A stretch of DNA of 30,093 bases from Pelargonium nanum (lineage: Eukaryota; Streptophyta; Magnoliopsida; Geraniales; Geraniaceae). Numbering within the stretch: position 1 is the first letter of the stretch; each line of letters begins with the position of its first letter. The position numbers were made by a program, and so were the translations under genes. Below, in pieces: positions 15,201 through 26,165 of this stretch. Location of the stretch: positions 1 to 30,093 of the forward strand of contig JAYMTF010000795.1 in assembly GCA_036897485.1 (NCBI GenBank), read 5' to 3'. The notes beneath the pieces are model-generated. The model made no database searches and had not been told where the DNA came from. It saw only the letters and a list, made by a program, of their open reading frames with translations.

Positions 15201-16837
15201 TAACGGAGCAGCAAATATTGGGCATTTGTGGGCTGCAACAGTCGACGCAGGAGGCCGAGGAGGCGCTGTCGCAGGGGCTCGAGGCTCTGAACCAGTCGCT
15301 GTCCGACACCATAGCTTCCGAGTCCTTGAGCTCTCCTCCGAACAACATGGGAAATTACATGAACCAGATGGCTCTCGCCATGAACAAACTCTCCGCCATG
15401 GAAGGTTTTGTGAGACAGGTACATTTTTTATATATATGGTATACCGTCGTCACGGAGGCTCGAACACGAGAGTGTGAGACCTCTGATAATGATATTTGGA
15501 GTCGTTTTTGTGTGGAAACCTAACCTGCACAACTCATTATCTCAAACAACTAAAGATTGGGTAGGAATATATATGAACTATATATGCACATGCATGTTTG
15601 TTTTTGGTAGAATATGTAACCCAAATAATAGCCAATAGGACAGTGACACAACGGAGGTTAGGTTTAAAACAAACTAACTAAACAAATATATGGTGTCATT
15701 AACATATGAGTAGGTAGAGCTATATACTATTTATAGAGAGGTTTAAGCTTGATTTATTAGCATTAACATGAACATGTGGCACCTTGTGGTCCCCACTTGT
15801 TTATTTATTAATTTGATGTCCATTTTAATAAGTGTTGAGACCCATATTTTACATGATGTAACAGTTTGACTTTATTACATAGACACCCAACATTGATCCA
15901 TGTATACACCATTCTCCCATAACTCCCTTCAATATACCCAAATTTTGGTTTTTGAAATTCTACAATTTTTTATATAAACACACACACATATATATTATAA
16001 ATTAGGTTGTGAAAAATATATGGATAATGTATCCTGCAATGTTTGAGTTGGCTCACCAAACTTTAACTACTAATGATTCTTATTTTCAAGATAGTTTCTT
16101 GGTGATTAAGACCCTAACAATCATGGCTGGATTGAGTTTTGGATCTAATTAGAAATTAATAGTAATGGTAATTAACTGGTTATATATATATATATGTATT
16201 TATATATATCATCTGTGCATCATGATCTGATTTGAAGACACTATGCACTAATTAACAGTGAACTGAATTGAGAGATTGGTCAAAAGAAAAAATGGTAAAA
16301 TATTTGTGAAATATATGAACATCCTCCTATTGATTAGTGATGGGTTCATCATTAGGGGTTGATTTTTTTGAACACTTGCCTTCTCAATTTGTAGTGTAAA
16401 TGCACTGATTTTCTAGTCAACATTCTAGACAAATTGATCAGTTTGATCTTATCTTCACCCATTTTCTTTTACCCTATAAACCAAAACAAGACTCACACTT
16501 CATTTTCAAGGTGTTTTACTTAATCTTTGCATCATTTGACACTTAAACCTCTAATAACTCCAAAAAGTCCATTCCTAATTTCTAGTCTCATTCTCATGTT
16601 AATTTCTATATCAAAATGTTGTTGTCGTTACTCGTTCATTTAGACTATACGGACATTTATTGAATTTAAAAATTATTTTACTTGCAGGCTGATAATCTGA
16701 GGCACCAAACAATTCACCGGATGCATCAGATTTTAACGACCCGTCAAGCTGCAAGATGTTTGTTGGCAATGACAGAGTACTTCCATCGTCTTCGAGCTCT
16801 AAGTTCTCTATGGATGTCTCGCCCTCGCCAAGAATAG
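12249..16837 (+). CDS. TGA-class bZIP transcription factor (TGA9/TGA10/PERIANTHIA group)
   Basis: This is a nuclear bZIP factor of the group that binds TGACG/as-1-type sites. Exons are 12249-12478, 12582-12724, 13204-13301, 13402-13572, 13655-13723, 13816-13875, 13989-14066, 14146-14203, 14292-14563, 15176-15418 and 16688-16837, giving 523 aa. The N-terminus is Gln/His/Ser-rich and contains DLGELDQALFLYLDG at about residue 90. The basic region NREAARKSR lies within 238-257. A short zipper has leucines at 263, 270 and 277. A DOG1-type domain fills about 303-510 (YARWLEEHHRLMCELR to RALSSLWMSRPR). The single cysteine in GICGLQQ (about 411) sits where I recall PERIANTHIA carrying the cysteine linked to ROXY glutaredoxins; that is from memory. 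The N-terminal motif and DOG1 sequence look closest to TGA10, but I would not fix the orthologue. The family acts in anther and floral development and in redox or defence responses. Exons 9 and 10 are unusually GC-rich. The last intron is 1,269 bases. Confidence 0.93.
12529..12544. repeat. (TG)n tract in bZIP intron 1
   Basis: A short TG dinucleotide run of about eight units lies in the 103-base first intron, upstream of the acceptor at 12580-12581. Confidence 0.8.
12957..12977. repeat. (TC)n tract in bZIP intron 2
   Basis: This is a 21-base uninterrupted TC run within intron 2 (12725-13203). It is far from the acceptor, so it is probably a simple microsatellite rather than the splicing polypyrimidine tract. 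Confidence 0.85.
13901..13931. repeat. alternating pyrimidine-purine tract in bZIP intron 6
   Basis: Thirty-one consecutive bases alternate pyrimidine and purine without a break, passing from a CG core through CA to TA dinucleotides. It lies 26 bases after the exon that encodes the DNA-binding basic region. Such tracts can adopt left-handed DNA under negative supercoiling. Confidence 0.85.
14564..15175 (+). other. bZIP intron 9 with transposon-like fragments
   Basis: The 612-base intron contains a local duplication (aagctcaacatcctta near 14635 and aagctcaacgtcctta near 14673). It also holds a tRNA-like pair of boxes read on the minus strand, ctcggcca (14728-14735) as an A-box-like core and actcgagacc (14701-14710) as a B-box-like core. 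A GGGAT tandem run sits near 14818-14832. The segment looks like a decayed short interspersed element, but I cannot set its ends. Confidence 0.4.
15419..16687 (+). other. long last intron of the bZIP gene
   Basis: This 1,269-base AT-rich intron separates the last two coding exons. Near 15458-15470 a B-box-like ggctcgaacac is present (as gtgttcgagcc on the minus strand), suggesting another tRNA-like relic. TA-rich tracts lie at about 15985-15998 and 16180-16210. No gene or complete transposon is seen in it. Confidence 0.6.
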
Positions 16838-17858
16838 AACAGAAAAGAACCCTAGCTAGGTAGCACCAAACCAAATGTGATCATCATATCCATTATATAT
16901 ATCTAGCTAATTATCTAGACACCTTTAATTGTTAGCTTTTCTATATATATTAATTTTCTTCAATCCTTCTTCTAATCGAAAAGATGTATAGATAAACAAA
17001 AAAAAAATGTTAGATCTAAGCAGTTGATTACTTAAACAACTCTTTTAAATATTCTGTCCCTCCACCTATTTCTTGCAGTGAATAATTCAATATGTACATA
17101 TGTTAGAAACAATGATATTTGCAGCTATTTCTGACTAAGAAGATTAGAAGGTGAAGGAGGAAGATAATTATTAATAAGGATTTGAAATTTGGATTACTAT
17201 TGTCTTTTGTGGTGTTTGATTTTTGAGGGTAAAGACAGAAACTGTTTGTTTCTAGAGAAAATTAAATTTGATGAGCCATTTCTGTTCTACCTATATTCTA
17301 ATGCAAATTACTTTCAGAAACATTTTCATTGACTCTGGTGATCTAGCTAATTTATTGGTTAATTTATTTATAAATAAGTTTTGTATTGTTATTAATAGAT
17401 ATATTTTTTAATCAATAGTTGAAGAATATAGATTTTTAAATTATTGTAAAATGGTTTGGTGATGGGAATGGGAGGCATTGGAAATATGTACATTGGTAGG
17501 CAAATGTATAGATGTTGAGATATGCTTAAATAAAATTGTCTGATTAATTAATAAATATTTTTGGGTGTTGATTGTTTGGTACTAGAAATTAAATAAATTA
17601 AGATGGGTTTCTTGCTTATATCTCTATTATTATAACAAACGGGTCATGGAAGGAAAATATAAATAGAAACAATTTGAGGAATAAAGAATCATATCTAAAG
17701 AAGTCAATAGATAAGAAAAGGTTGTAAGAATAAACTAAAGAAATTAGTTAGTTTTAATTAAATTAAAATGGAGAACCACTTTCTAAATATATATATGTAC
17801 TTATCATCATATTTGGTTGTATATAATTAGCATGCATAAATGAAACCAATAGTTAACA

Positions 17859-17876
17859 TAGGGTTTAGGGTTTAGG
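17859..17876. repeat. short interstitial telomere-type repeat
   Basis: About two and a half copies of the plant telomere unit TTTAGGG occur in tandem (tagggtttagggtttagg). It lies about 1 kb upstream of RPL6. Besides a telomeric relic it can be read as a telo-box pair, a common cis element of translation-related genes, although it is rather distal for that. Confidence 0.8.
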
Positions 17877-18119
17877 TATTGATTAGAGCTTAGTAAAAGT
17901 AGATTTATCGTTCTTACAATTTTGTACGACTCGAATAAAATTTGTTTTGAGCGTAATATGAGTTAATTTCTCTCTCATGAGCCCGCTCTAAATACCTCAT
18001 ATAGTAGGACTAAAAATATTCACTTGTTTATTGAGCCTCCATTTCATACAAAATAAAAAGAATAAAAAATTTGTTCATTAGAGTCACCAAAAGGGTAAAT
18101 TCAAATAAATCCTTTTAAT

Positions 18120-18190
18120 TTTTTGGCTCGAACTTGAGAGATCAGAGAGAATCCAAAGTGTTTTAACCACTTGACCCAACATGTCTTGGT
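18120..18190 (-). mobile_element. tRNA-like fragment, probable decayed SINE head
   Basis: Read on the minus strand, the segment contains tgggtcaagtggttaaaac, close to a pol III A box (TRGCNNAGYNGG) of the tRNA-Ser/Leu kind. About 30 bases on comes caagttcgagcc, close to a B box (GGTTCGANNCC). Spacing and order fit a tRNA-derived SINE promoter. It does not fold into an intact tRNA that I can trace, and no poly(A) tail or duplication was identified. Confidence 0.45.
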
Positions 18191-18687
18191 AAATCCTCTT
18201 AATTATAAGTCTTTTTCATTCAAGTACTTTAAATTGTTTTTCATTCGAGTATATTCCGTAAAACTTAATTGAGAGTTTAATATTTTAAAAGTGTTAGGAG
18301 TTAGATGACGTAAAAAATAGATTAACCTAAATGAAAAATGCTTATAATTCAGAATATTTATGTGATATTACCCCCATAAAAAATGAAACCAATGGCGAAT
18401 TCTTTAATTTCGATTGTTCTTTTTTCTTGTTCCGTTTAGGCAATAGAAATACAAATAATGATTATTTTTTTCTCTAAAGTTATTCTTTGATTTACCAAAA
18501 TTTCTCTATTTAAGTGAACTTGTTTCTTCTTTTTTTAACCAAAGAAGTGAATTTGTTACTTTAAATTAACCTAAGCTAGCATAAGATTTCATTAATGAAT
18601 CAATGATTTTGGATTGGAATTGTCCTTGTTATTGGGTCATAAAATTTGACCAAAGTCCAACACAAAACCTTAGTGTCAATAACAACC

Positions 18688-18775
18688 AGCCCATATTTGT
18701 AGCCCAATAATCCAATAGCCCATCGAAAATAATTTTGTATTATAAATAAATTTTGTATAAAGAGTCTAGGGTTTT
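18688..18775 (+). promoter_or_regulatory. RPL6 core promoter: site II elements, TATA-like box and telo box
   Basis: Three AGCCCA motifs (inverse of TGGGCT, the site II class) stand at 18688-18693, 18701-18706 and 18717-18722. A TATA-like tataaataaa lies at 18741-18750. A telo box, tagggtttt, follows at 18767-18775, about 65 bases before the start codon. Site II plus telo box is the established arrangement of plant ribosomal-protein promoters, associated with TCP-type factors and growth-linked expression. Confidence 0.75.
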
Positions 18776-18838
18776 ACAAGTTATCATCCTCTTTGGCCAC
18801 CATTTCTCCAGAACAGTGAAGCAGAGGCAGAGATAGCA

Positions 18839-21032
<2,194 letters not shown>

Positions 21033-21529
21033 AAGAAATGTATCACTTTATTATAATTTGTGCACAACAATGAATTTCTTTTGTTTTAGATTAAGAGTGG
21101 ATGTCATATCAGATTTTATTGGCAGATTCTCATTTTTGGTTAAATTACTGAGGTCTTTATGCAGTTTTGTTTCTTCCATATTTTGATTGCCAATATAAAT
21201 CATAAATTTTCATTAGAACTTCCTAGCCTTTTGGCCCTTTCTCAATTGTTCAAGGATGCCCTTCGTAAATGTGCAAGTCAAGAAATTGTTGTGTTTTTTG
21301 CTTGTATTTGAGGTTAATAGTTAAATTGATTCTGTGCTTAAATTTGAAAATGGGATATATAAGAAGCAAAATGCTGATAAAAAAAATATATAAGAAGCAA
21401 AAATCATTTAGCAAAAGATAGCTGCAACAAACAACACAAATTTATTGAAATCAATAAAATAAAAGCAAATTGATGGAAGCAGAACATAATTTAACGTTGA
21501 AACTGGCTGTGCTTGAGGTGTTACAGTTT
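21033..21529. other. short intergenic region between convergent RPL6 and the MCTP gene
   Basis: About 500 bases hold both 3' UTRs. A TTTATT at 21441-21446 reads as AATAAA on the minus strand, about 84 bases past the MCTP stop codon, and could be its poly(A) signal. A nearby caataaaataaaa also reads as AATAAA on the plus strand. No gene or transposon end is seen. Confidence 0.6.
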
Positions 21530-23899
21530 TCAGAGCATGCTGTCAGCTCGAGATGGTAATCTCCTGAAGAAGTTGCTTGGCACTGAAGGTAGCTTGCTTC
21601 TAAATCTCGGATGCCTCAGCCACCACACTCCGGCGAGCAAAGCTATGATCTGGAACGGCGTTATATACAGCCCGACGGCTGCTACAAGACAGAAAACTAT
21701 GAACAAGCTCGATGCTCTCGGATCTCTCCAACTCAACAGAGCTTGAAACCTCTCTCCCTGCGTCGCAATGTCTCCCACCACTGTCTGAATCCTCCCCGCC
21801 ACGCTCCTCAGCTTGTCGTACCTCATCCTCACCACGTCCTGAGCTTTAGACGTTGGGAACGTGTCGAATTCTTCGTCCAACTCATCTGGACTCACTGCCT
21901 CCGCCCATGAAAGCTTGGTGTCCATGTGAGGAGGATGCCTAGGCCGGAACCTGAAGTTCCATATCCCGATCAGGAACATGTAGAGGAAGATGGTCGGGAG
22001 TATCAGTTCGGGGTAACATATCAGTATCACAAACAGAATATGAACAAGAACCGACGTCACAGGGTTCTTCCAGTGCCTGACATCCCCAAGCCACTTGCTC
22101 ATGGACAACAAACCTGAGAAGAGTGAAACAATTCTAAAGAAATTAGCTTTGCTTCTCCTCATGCTCCACATGTGAGAGTCCACATCCAGCATGTACTCCA
22201 CAACCTCCTTCCTCAGCGGCGGCTCAGCCCGGCCAAGCCTCACCGCAACAATGTTCATAGCCTGATACCTCAGGCTATCCAGCTGGTTCACTGTGAACGG
22301 ATGCAGATAGTGCATTTTGGGCAGCAAGGGGTGTCCGTACAGATAGATCATGTTTGCTAGAGAAAGGCAAGTGAACCGGACCGCGAGCTGGAGCTCTCCC
22401 ATCTTCTTCACTCCCTTGGGTTGCAGAACAAGAAGCGGATAGGAATGTGTGTAAATCCGATCTGTCTGGAGCGTGGAGAGTCTGATTCTTACTTTCCCGA
22501 TCCTGGAGTCAGGTTTGGATCCTCCATTTCCTCCCAAATGGCAGTTGTCGAAAACTCCCAATGTGATCACAGTACAAGGATCATAGATCTCCCATGTGTA
22601 CTGCTCGTTCCATTTCGGATTCAAGCTCTCCATGATAGTTCTTGTTCTGACCCATTTCTGGCCATACTTGGCCACACAATAAGCATCTGTGGATCCTTTC
22701 CCGTCCTTGGTCTTCATGGGAAGAAGTCCTTGTGCACTCAAGATCCCGACTTCTAGAATCCCAATAGGCTGCTTCCATAGCTGCCTTGCAGTAGGGCGTT
22801 GGTCGCTTATGTACAAAGTTGATTCGTCTAAGACATGGTAAGCTCCCTCCAGGCAGACTCTCAGATGAATCCTGGTGGAGAACTTGAGCTCGTGTCGCTT
22901 GTCTCCCTCCAGAGCTCCAAACCCGAACCTCTCCAGGTTGAACCAACGCGAGTGAACTGGCCTGTGATCTAGGCGCCTCTCAAAGGCATTGAGAGGCAAG
23001 TTTATCCTCCCAATGACTTCATCTTTCGAAGAGCTCACCTTGTTTTCCACAGTAAGTACTAGTTGTTCCTCAAAAGGCTCGGCTGCCACGAAAACCAAGT
23101 CCTCATTCCACAGAGGATTGGTGGTCTTGGTTGGGCATAATTTGGTTTTCAGTATCTGATTTCCAACTTGAGCCTTCACAAAAGCTTGTGGCAATTGGCT
23201 TTTGTCAAGTGGCTCTACATCTTGAGCCTCAATGATGTTGACCCTGAGGTACCAAAGCTTCGGAGAAACGTAGACCTTTGATCGGATGTTGAAAACACCC
23301 TCTCCTTGAACCGAAGCTGCATCAGAGTGCCAAGCTTCAGGAAAAGCTTCATCAGCTTGTGTCCCCATCCAAACTGCAAGCATGACCTCTCCTCGGACCT
23401 TGTTGTCCCCTCTCCGGTCTTCTAGTCTATACCATTGAGGCGCCAAAGGACTATCCGGAGGGACCCTCGTAGGCACTTCATTCATGTCAAAGACAACCTT
23501 GCCAACATAATCATCCCTAGAAACCATTTCTCTGTCCCTCACATAGACCTCAACAACTGAAGACTGAATCTTTTCCTTGGAGAATGAAAACACCTGGTTC
23601 CATTCGGGATTCGTCTTCTTCTCAAAGTGCTGAGTCTTGCCTTTGTAGTTCCCAACCTTCACTTCCACGTATGGATCACAGCTTCCCGTCACAGGGTTTG
23701 TGGGAAGATCTTTGGCTTTCACAACCCGAACATAGAGATAGAACATCTGCTCCACCAGGTCGTATGTGCTTGTAGCTCTTTCGCTGCTGATCCATCCTCC
23801 TCCTCCACGTACGGCTCCATGTGGCCACCTCTCCCCAAGCTGTGGCCTGGTGTCCTTCAGCTTGTAGTCTTCTTGGTGATTGGCAGCAACCGGATTCAT
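21530..23899 (-). CDS. multiple C2 domain and transmembrane protein, FT-interacting protein 3/4-like (MCTP)
   Basis: This is an ER/plasmodesma-associated tether of the plant MCTP family. FTIP members help move florigen (FT) or control trafficking of meristem regulators. It is a single uninterrupted 789-codon frame. C2 domains lie at about 52-150, 215-315 and 380-490. The first and third keep Asp-rich calcium loops (GSCDPYVEV; TDAYCVA and FDNCHL), while the second (QLPQAFVKA) has lost the first-loop acidic residue and probably does not bind calcium. A linker with RAEPPLRKEVVEYMLD follows. Hydrophobic segments at about 613-648 and 731-760 flank RPRHPPHMD and AGRIQTVVGDIATQGER, forming the C-terminal PRT_C membrane module. 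The end, FFRRLPSRADSML, matches what I recall of FTIP3. The N-terminal extension (residues 1-40) is longer and glycine-rich. The start is supported by the conserved YKLKDTRPQLG block just downstream. Confidence 0.95.
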   Translation of the reverse strand: MNPVAANHQEDYKLKDTRPQLGERWPHGAVRGGGGWISSERATSTYDLVEQMFYLYVRVVKAKDLPTNPVTGSCDPYVEVKVGNYKGKTQHFEKKTNPEWNQVFSFSKEKIQSSVVEVYVRDREMVSRDDYVGKVVFDMNEVPTRVPPDSPLAPQWYRLEDRRGDNKVRGEVMLAVWMGTQADEAFPEAWHSDAASVQGEGVFNIRSKVYVSPKLWYLRVNIIEAQDVEPLDKSQLPQAFVKAQVGNQILKTKLCPTKTTNPLWNEDLVFVAAEPFEEQLVLTVENKVSSSKDEVIGRINLPLNAFERRLDHRPVHSRWFNLERFGFGALEGDKRHELKFSTRIHLRVCLEGAYHVLDESTLYISDQRPTARQLWKQPIGILEVGILSAQGLLPMKTKDGKGSTDAYCVAKYGQKWVRTRTIMESLNPKWNEQYTWEIYDPCTVITLGVFDNCHLGGNGGSKPDSRIGKVRIRLSTLQTDRIYTHSYPLLVLQPKGVKKMGELQLAVRFTCLSLANMIYLYGHPLLPKMHYLHPFTVNQLDSLRYQAMNIVAVRLGRAEPPLRKEVVEYMLDVDSHMWSMRRSKANFFRIVSLFSGLLSMSKWLGDVRHWKNPVTSVLVHILFVILICYPELILPTIFLYMFLIGIWNFRFRPRHPPHMDTKLSWAEAVSPDELDEEFDTFPTSKAQDVVRMRYDKLRSVAGRIQTVVGDIATQGERFQALLSWRDPRASSLFIVFCLVAAVGLYITPFQIIALLAGVWWLRHPRFRSKLPSVPSNFFRRLPSRADSML

Positions 23900-25109
23900 C
23901 GATGCAAATCAAATTCTTGTGCTTTTGCTTCTATGTGTATTGATGCCAATCAAGAAACAGGTTCTTGAACAAGAAACATAAAAAATATAATTAGCTTTCA
24001 AAAGAGTATGCAAATGGAAGGAGAGTTGTGAATCTTTAAACCTCACCTTTCAAGTACATGAAAGCTTCTTTTTTCTCCTTTATTGACTATCAATTTAGCA
24101 AGTTAACTGAGAAATAATCTATATCAGTATACACAATACACACAAACTCAGTTCTCAAGCATAATAGTTTTCGCGGTACCTCGTAAAGTTAGAGATTGGG
24201 AAAGAAGCTGCCAGTGCAGTTTCTCCAAAGATGCTTCTCTTCTTTGGCTTTAGTTGACAACTCCTAAAAAATATGCTCCATGATCACTCACTCATCTACC
24301 AATAGCCTCCATTAGCAGCTTATTGTCTCCTTTTTCGCTTTCTAGTTGTTTCTTTTGAGCCAAAAGTTGAAGATGAGTTAAAAAAACAAGAAGAAAGTAA
24401 TGAAGATTAGTAGCTACTGAACTATAAGATGCTCGGGGGCGAATTCGCTTTGGCTTTACGCGTTAATTTAAACAAAAGTTGATTATGATTGCTAAATGAT
24501 GCCCTACTCCAGAGGACAAAGATAGTCTTTTGAGGAGTTTGTGTAACATGGTGGCTTATTTGGTGCTTAACTTTCATAGATTCTCTTGAAACTTTCACAG
24601 GTAATTTGCTATGTGGTCACAAACTGTTTTGCTTTGCACAATGTAGCTAATGTGAAGTGGAAACAAGTAGATAAGAGAAGCTGAGTTAAAGCAATATCAG
24701 TATGTACTATCTACTATGGTGGTGAGCTTAGAGGAAGAAAATTCAAACAGAATATAAAAAAGTTGAGGACCTAACTTGGGTTGCCCCTAAAGATGCTTTT
24801 TATCCTTTATTCTCCATCTTTATTCTCTTCTTTATTGAATGTATGTGAATATAGGTCCTAATTGGCAAGAGAAAAAAGAAGAAAAAAAAACCATCTTTTT
24901 GTTGCCTGCAAAACTGAATTTATGTGATAATAGGCCAATAGCTTCTTTGAGACACTCAATATTCAACCCTCTCCCCCCAGGTCTTTAAAGCGGGTCTGCG
25001 ATCAACACTTTAAGTCATACTGTTCCTAAACTAATTCTCGTTCGAGCCGAAAAGGACTAACGAGAGCGGTAAACCTATCCCTACTAAATTCTAGTGTAGT
25101 TGCATTCTC

Positions 25110-25160
25110 TGATTCTCGAATTCAAGATCCCAAACTAAGATAGAACAACTATTGCTAGTT
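25110..25160 (-). mobile_element. possible tRNA-like (SINE) fragment upstream of the MCTP gene
   Basis: On the minus strand, tagcaatagttg (25157-25146) resembles a pol III A box. About 34 bases on, gaattcgagaat (around 25123-25112) resembles a B box. Several more single-copy-looking blocks extend towards 24975. The match to the B box is loose and no tail or duplication is seen, so this is weak. Confidence 0.25.
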
Positions 25161-25474
25161 GACTCACGTGCTTAGCATTACTAAGAAATAAATATGAGAA
25201 CTTTAGGTGAGGAGATGTGATAAAAGAGTAGAAGTACCTTGATGTGTTCATGTATAATTGTCTCTGTGTCGTGAGCATCAAGGAAGCTTGAAAAAAAGAA
25301 AGCAAAAGTCTGTGGTTTGAGTAGCAATTTCAGTGCCACAATGTCTTATCTGAGAATCAGAGTGAAAACGAAGTATTTGAATAATACAAAGCCTAGAAAG
25401 ATAGAAAGCAAGAGATGACAAAGCCATTAAGCTAACGGGTCACCGGTTCACTCGGCCGGGTTGGGTGCCATCAT

Positions 25475-25486
25475 AATGACGTCATT
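25475..25486. promoter_or_regulatory. perfect palindrome aaTGACGTCAtt, bZIP (C-box/TGA-type) site
   Basis: A 12-base perfect palindrome centres on TGACGTCA, a high-affinity core for bZIP dimers including TGA factors. It lies about 1.58 kb upstream of the MCTP start codon and about 0.68 kb downstream of the hydrolase stop. Its use is not shown by sequence alone. Confidence 0.5.
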
Positions 25487-26165
25487 GATATTAATAATAA
25501 ATGATATTAACTTCTCCATAATAAGAATTAAATAGAAATTATCTGAATCTTAAATTGGGAACTCAATTTGAAATTCAAAATGTCAACCTAATCTATAAAG
25601 TTTCCAAATTAGGAATCAATTTGAAAAGAAAAAAAGAATTAATAACTTCTTCAAAATAAGAATTAATTTGAAAATGTGATATATAATCTATAGGTAGATT
25701 AAAAAAATGAGATTTGATCATAAAGCATATTACGAGGAAAATACAAAACGCTTAATCCGCTTAGCCTAATATGTCTTGGGTGCAGATTATATTAACCAAA
25801 TACTGAAAACATTTGATGGTATAGACAAAATGGACTCGGCCAGACGAATGGAGCTAACAAAAACAAAGACATTGGTTGCCAGTATTTGTTGGAGCGAGCC
25901 CAAAATCTTCTTGTTTCTCATTTGGTAATTGACTCACTCATCAATTCTCATTTCCTTCTGCAGCTCAGCAATCAGCATCATGGAACTCTGATTTTATTAT
26001 TTCAAAGATCACATTATTACAGGGAAAAAAAATCAGTTAAAAAGAAGTATCTATGGTACACCACAAGAAATGTATAATCTAGAAAACTGATTCTTTTGTT
26101 TGGGGTTTGTACAATCCATGAATACATCAAGTGAATCCACTCTCTGTGCCATGCCATCACATTCA

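Larger units (their letters stand above)
16838..18838. other. intergenic region between the bZIP gene and RPL6
   Basis: This is two kilobases of AT-rich sequence, including the bZIP 3' UTR and the RPL6 promoter. It contains a short telomere-like repeat at 17859-17876 and a tRNA-like fragment at 18120-18190, both listed separately. No conserved coding segment was found on either strand. Confidence 0.65.
23900..26165. other. upstream region of the MCTP gene and 3' flank of the hydrolase gene
   Basis: This is about 2.27 kb without a convincing gene. A minus-strand leader intron is possible, with a donor-like GTGAGG near 24046 and an acceptor near 23935, but it is not proven. A perfect TGACGTCA lies at 25477-25484 and a CACGTG at 25165-25170. 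A tRNA-like fragment occupies about 25110-25160 on the minus strand. TTTATT at 25993-25998 reads as AATAAA on the minus strand, about 170 bases past the hydrolase stop codon. Confidence 0.55.

Noticed and set aside
14275-15523. Several alternate-frame and antisense open frames over bZIP exons 9 and 10
   Set aside because: They arise from the high GC content of these exons, which removes stop codons in other frames. The sense DOG1-domain frame is clearly the real one.
21611-23968. Plus-strand open frames of 60-113 codons across the MCTP gene
   Set aside because: They are shadows of the long minus-strand coding frame and have no conserved content.
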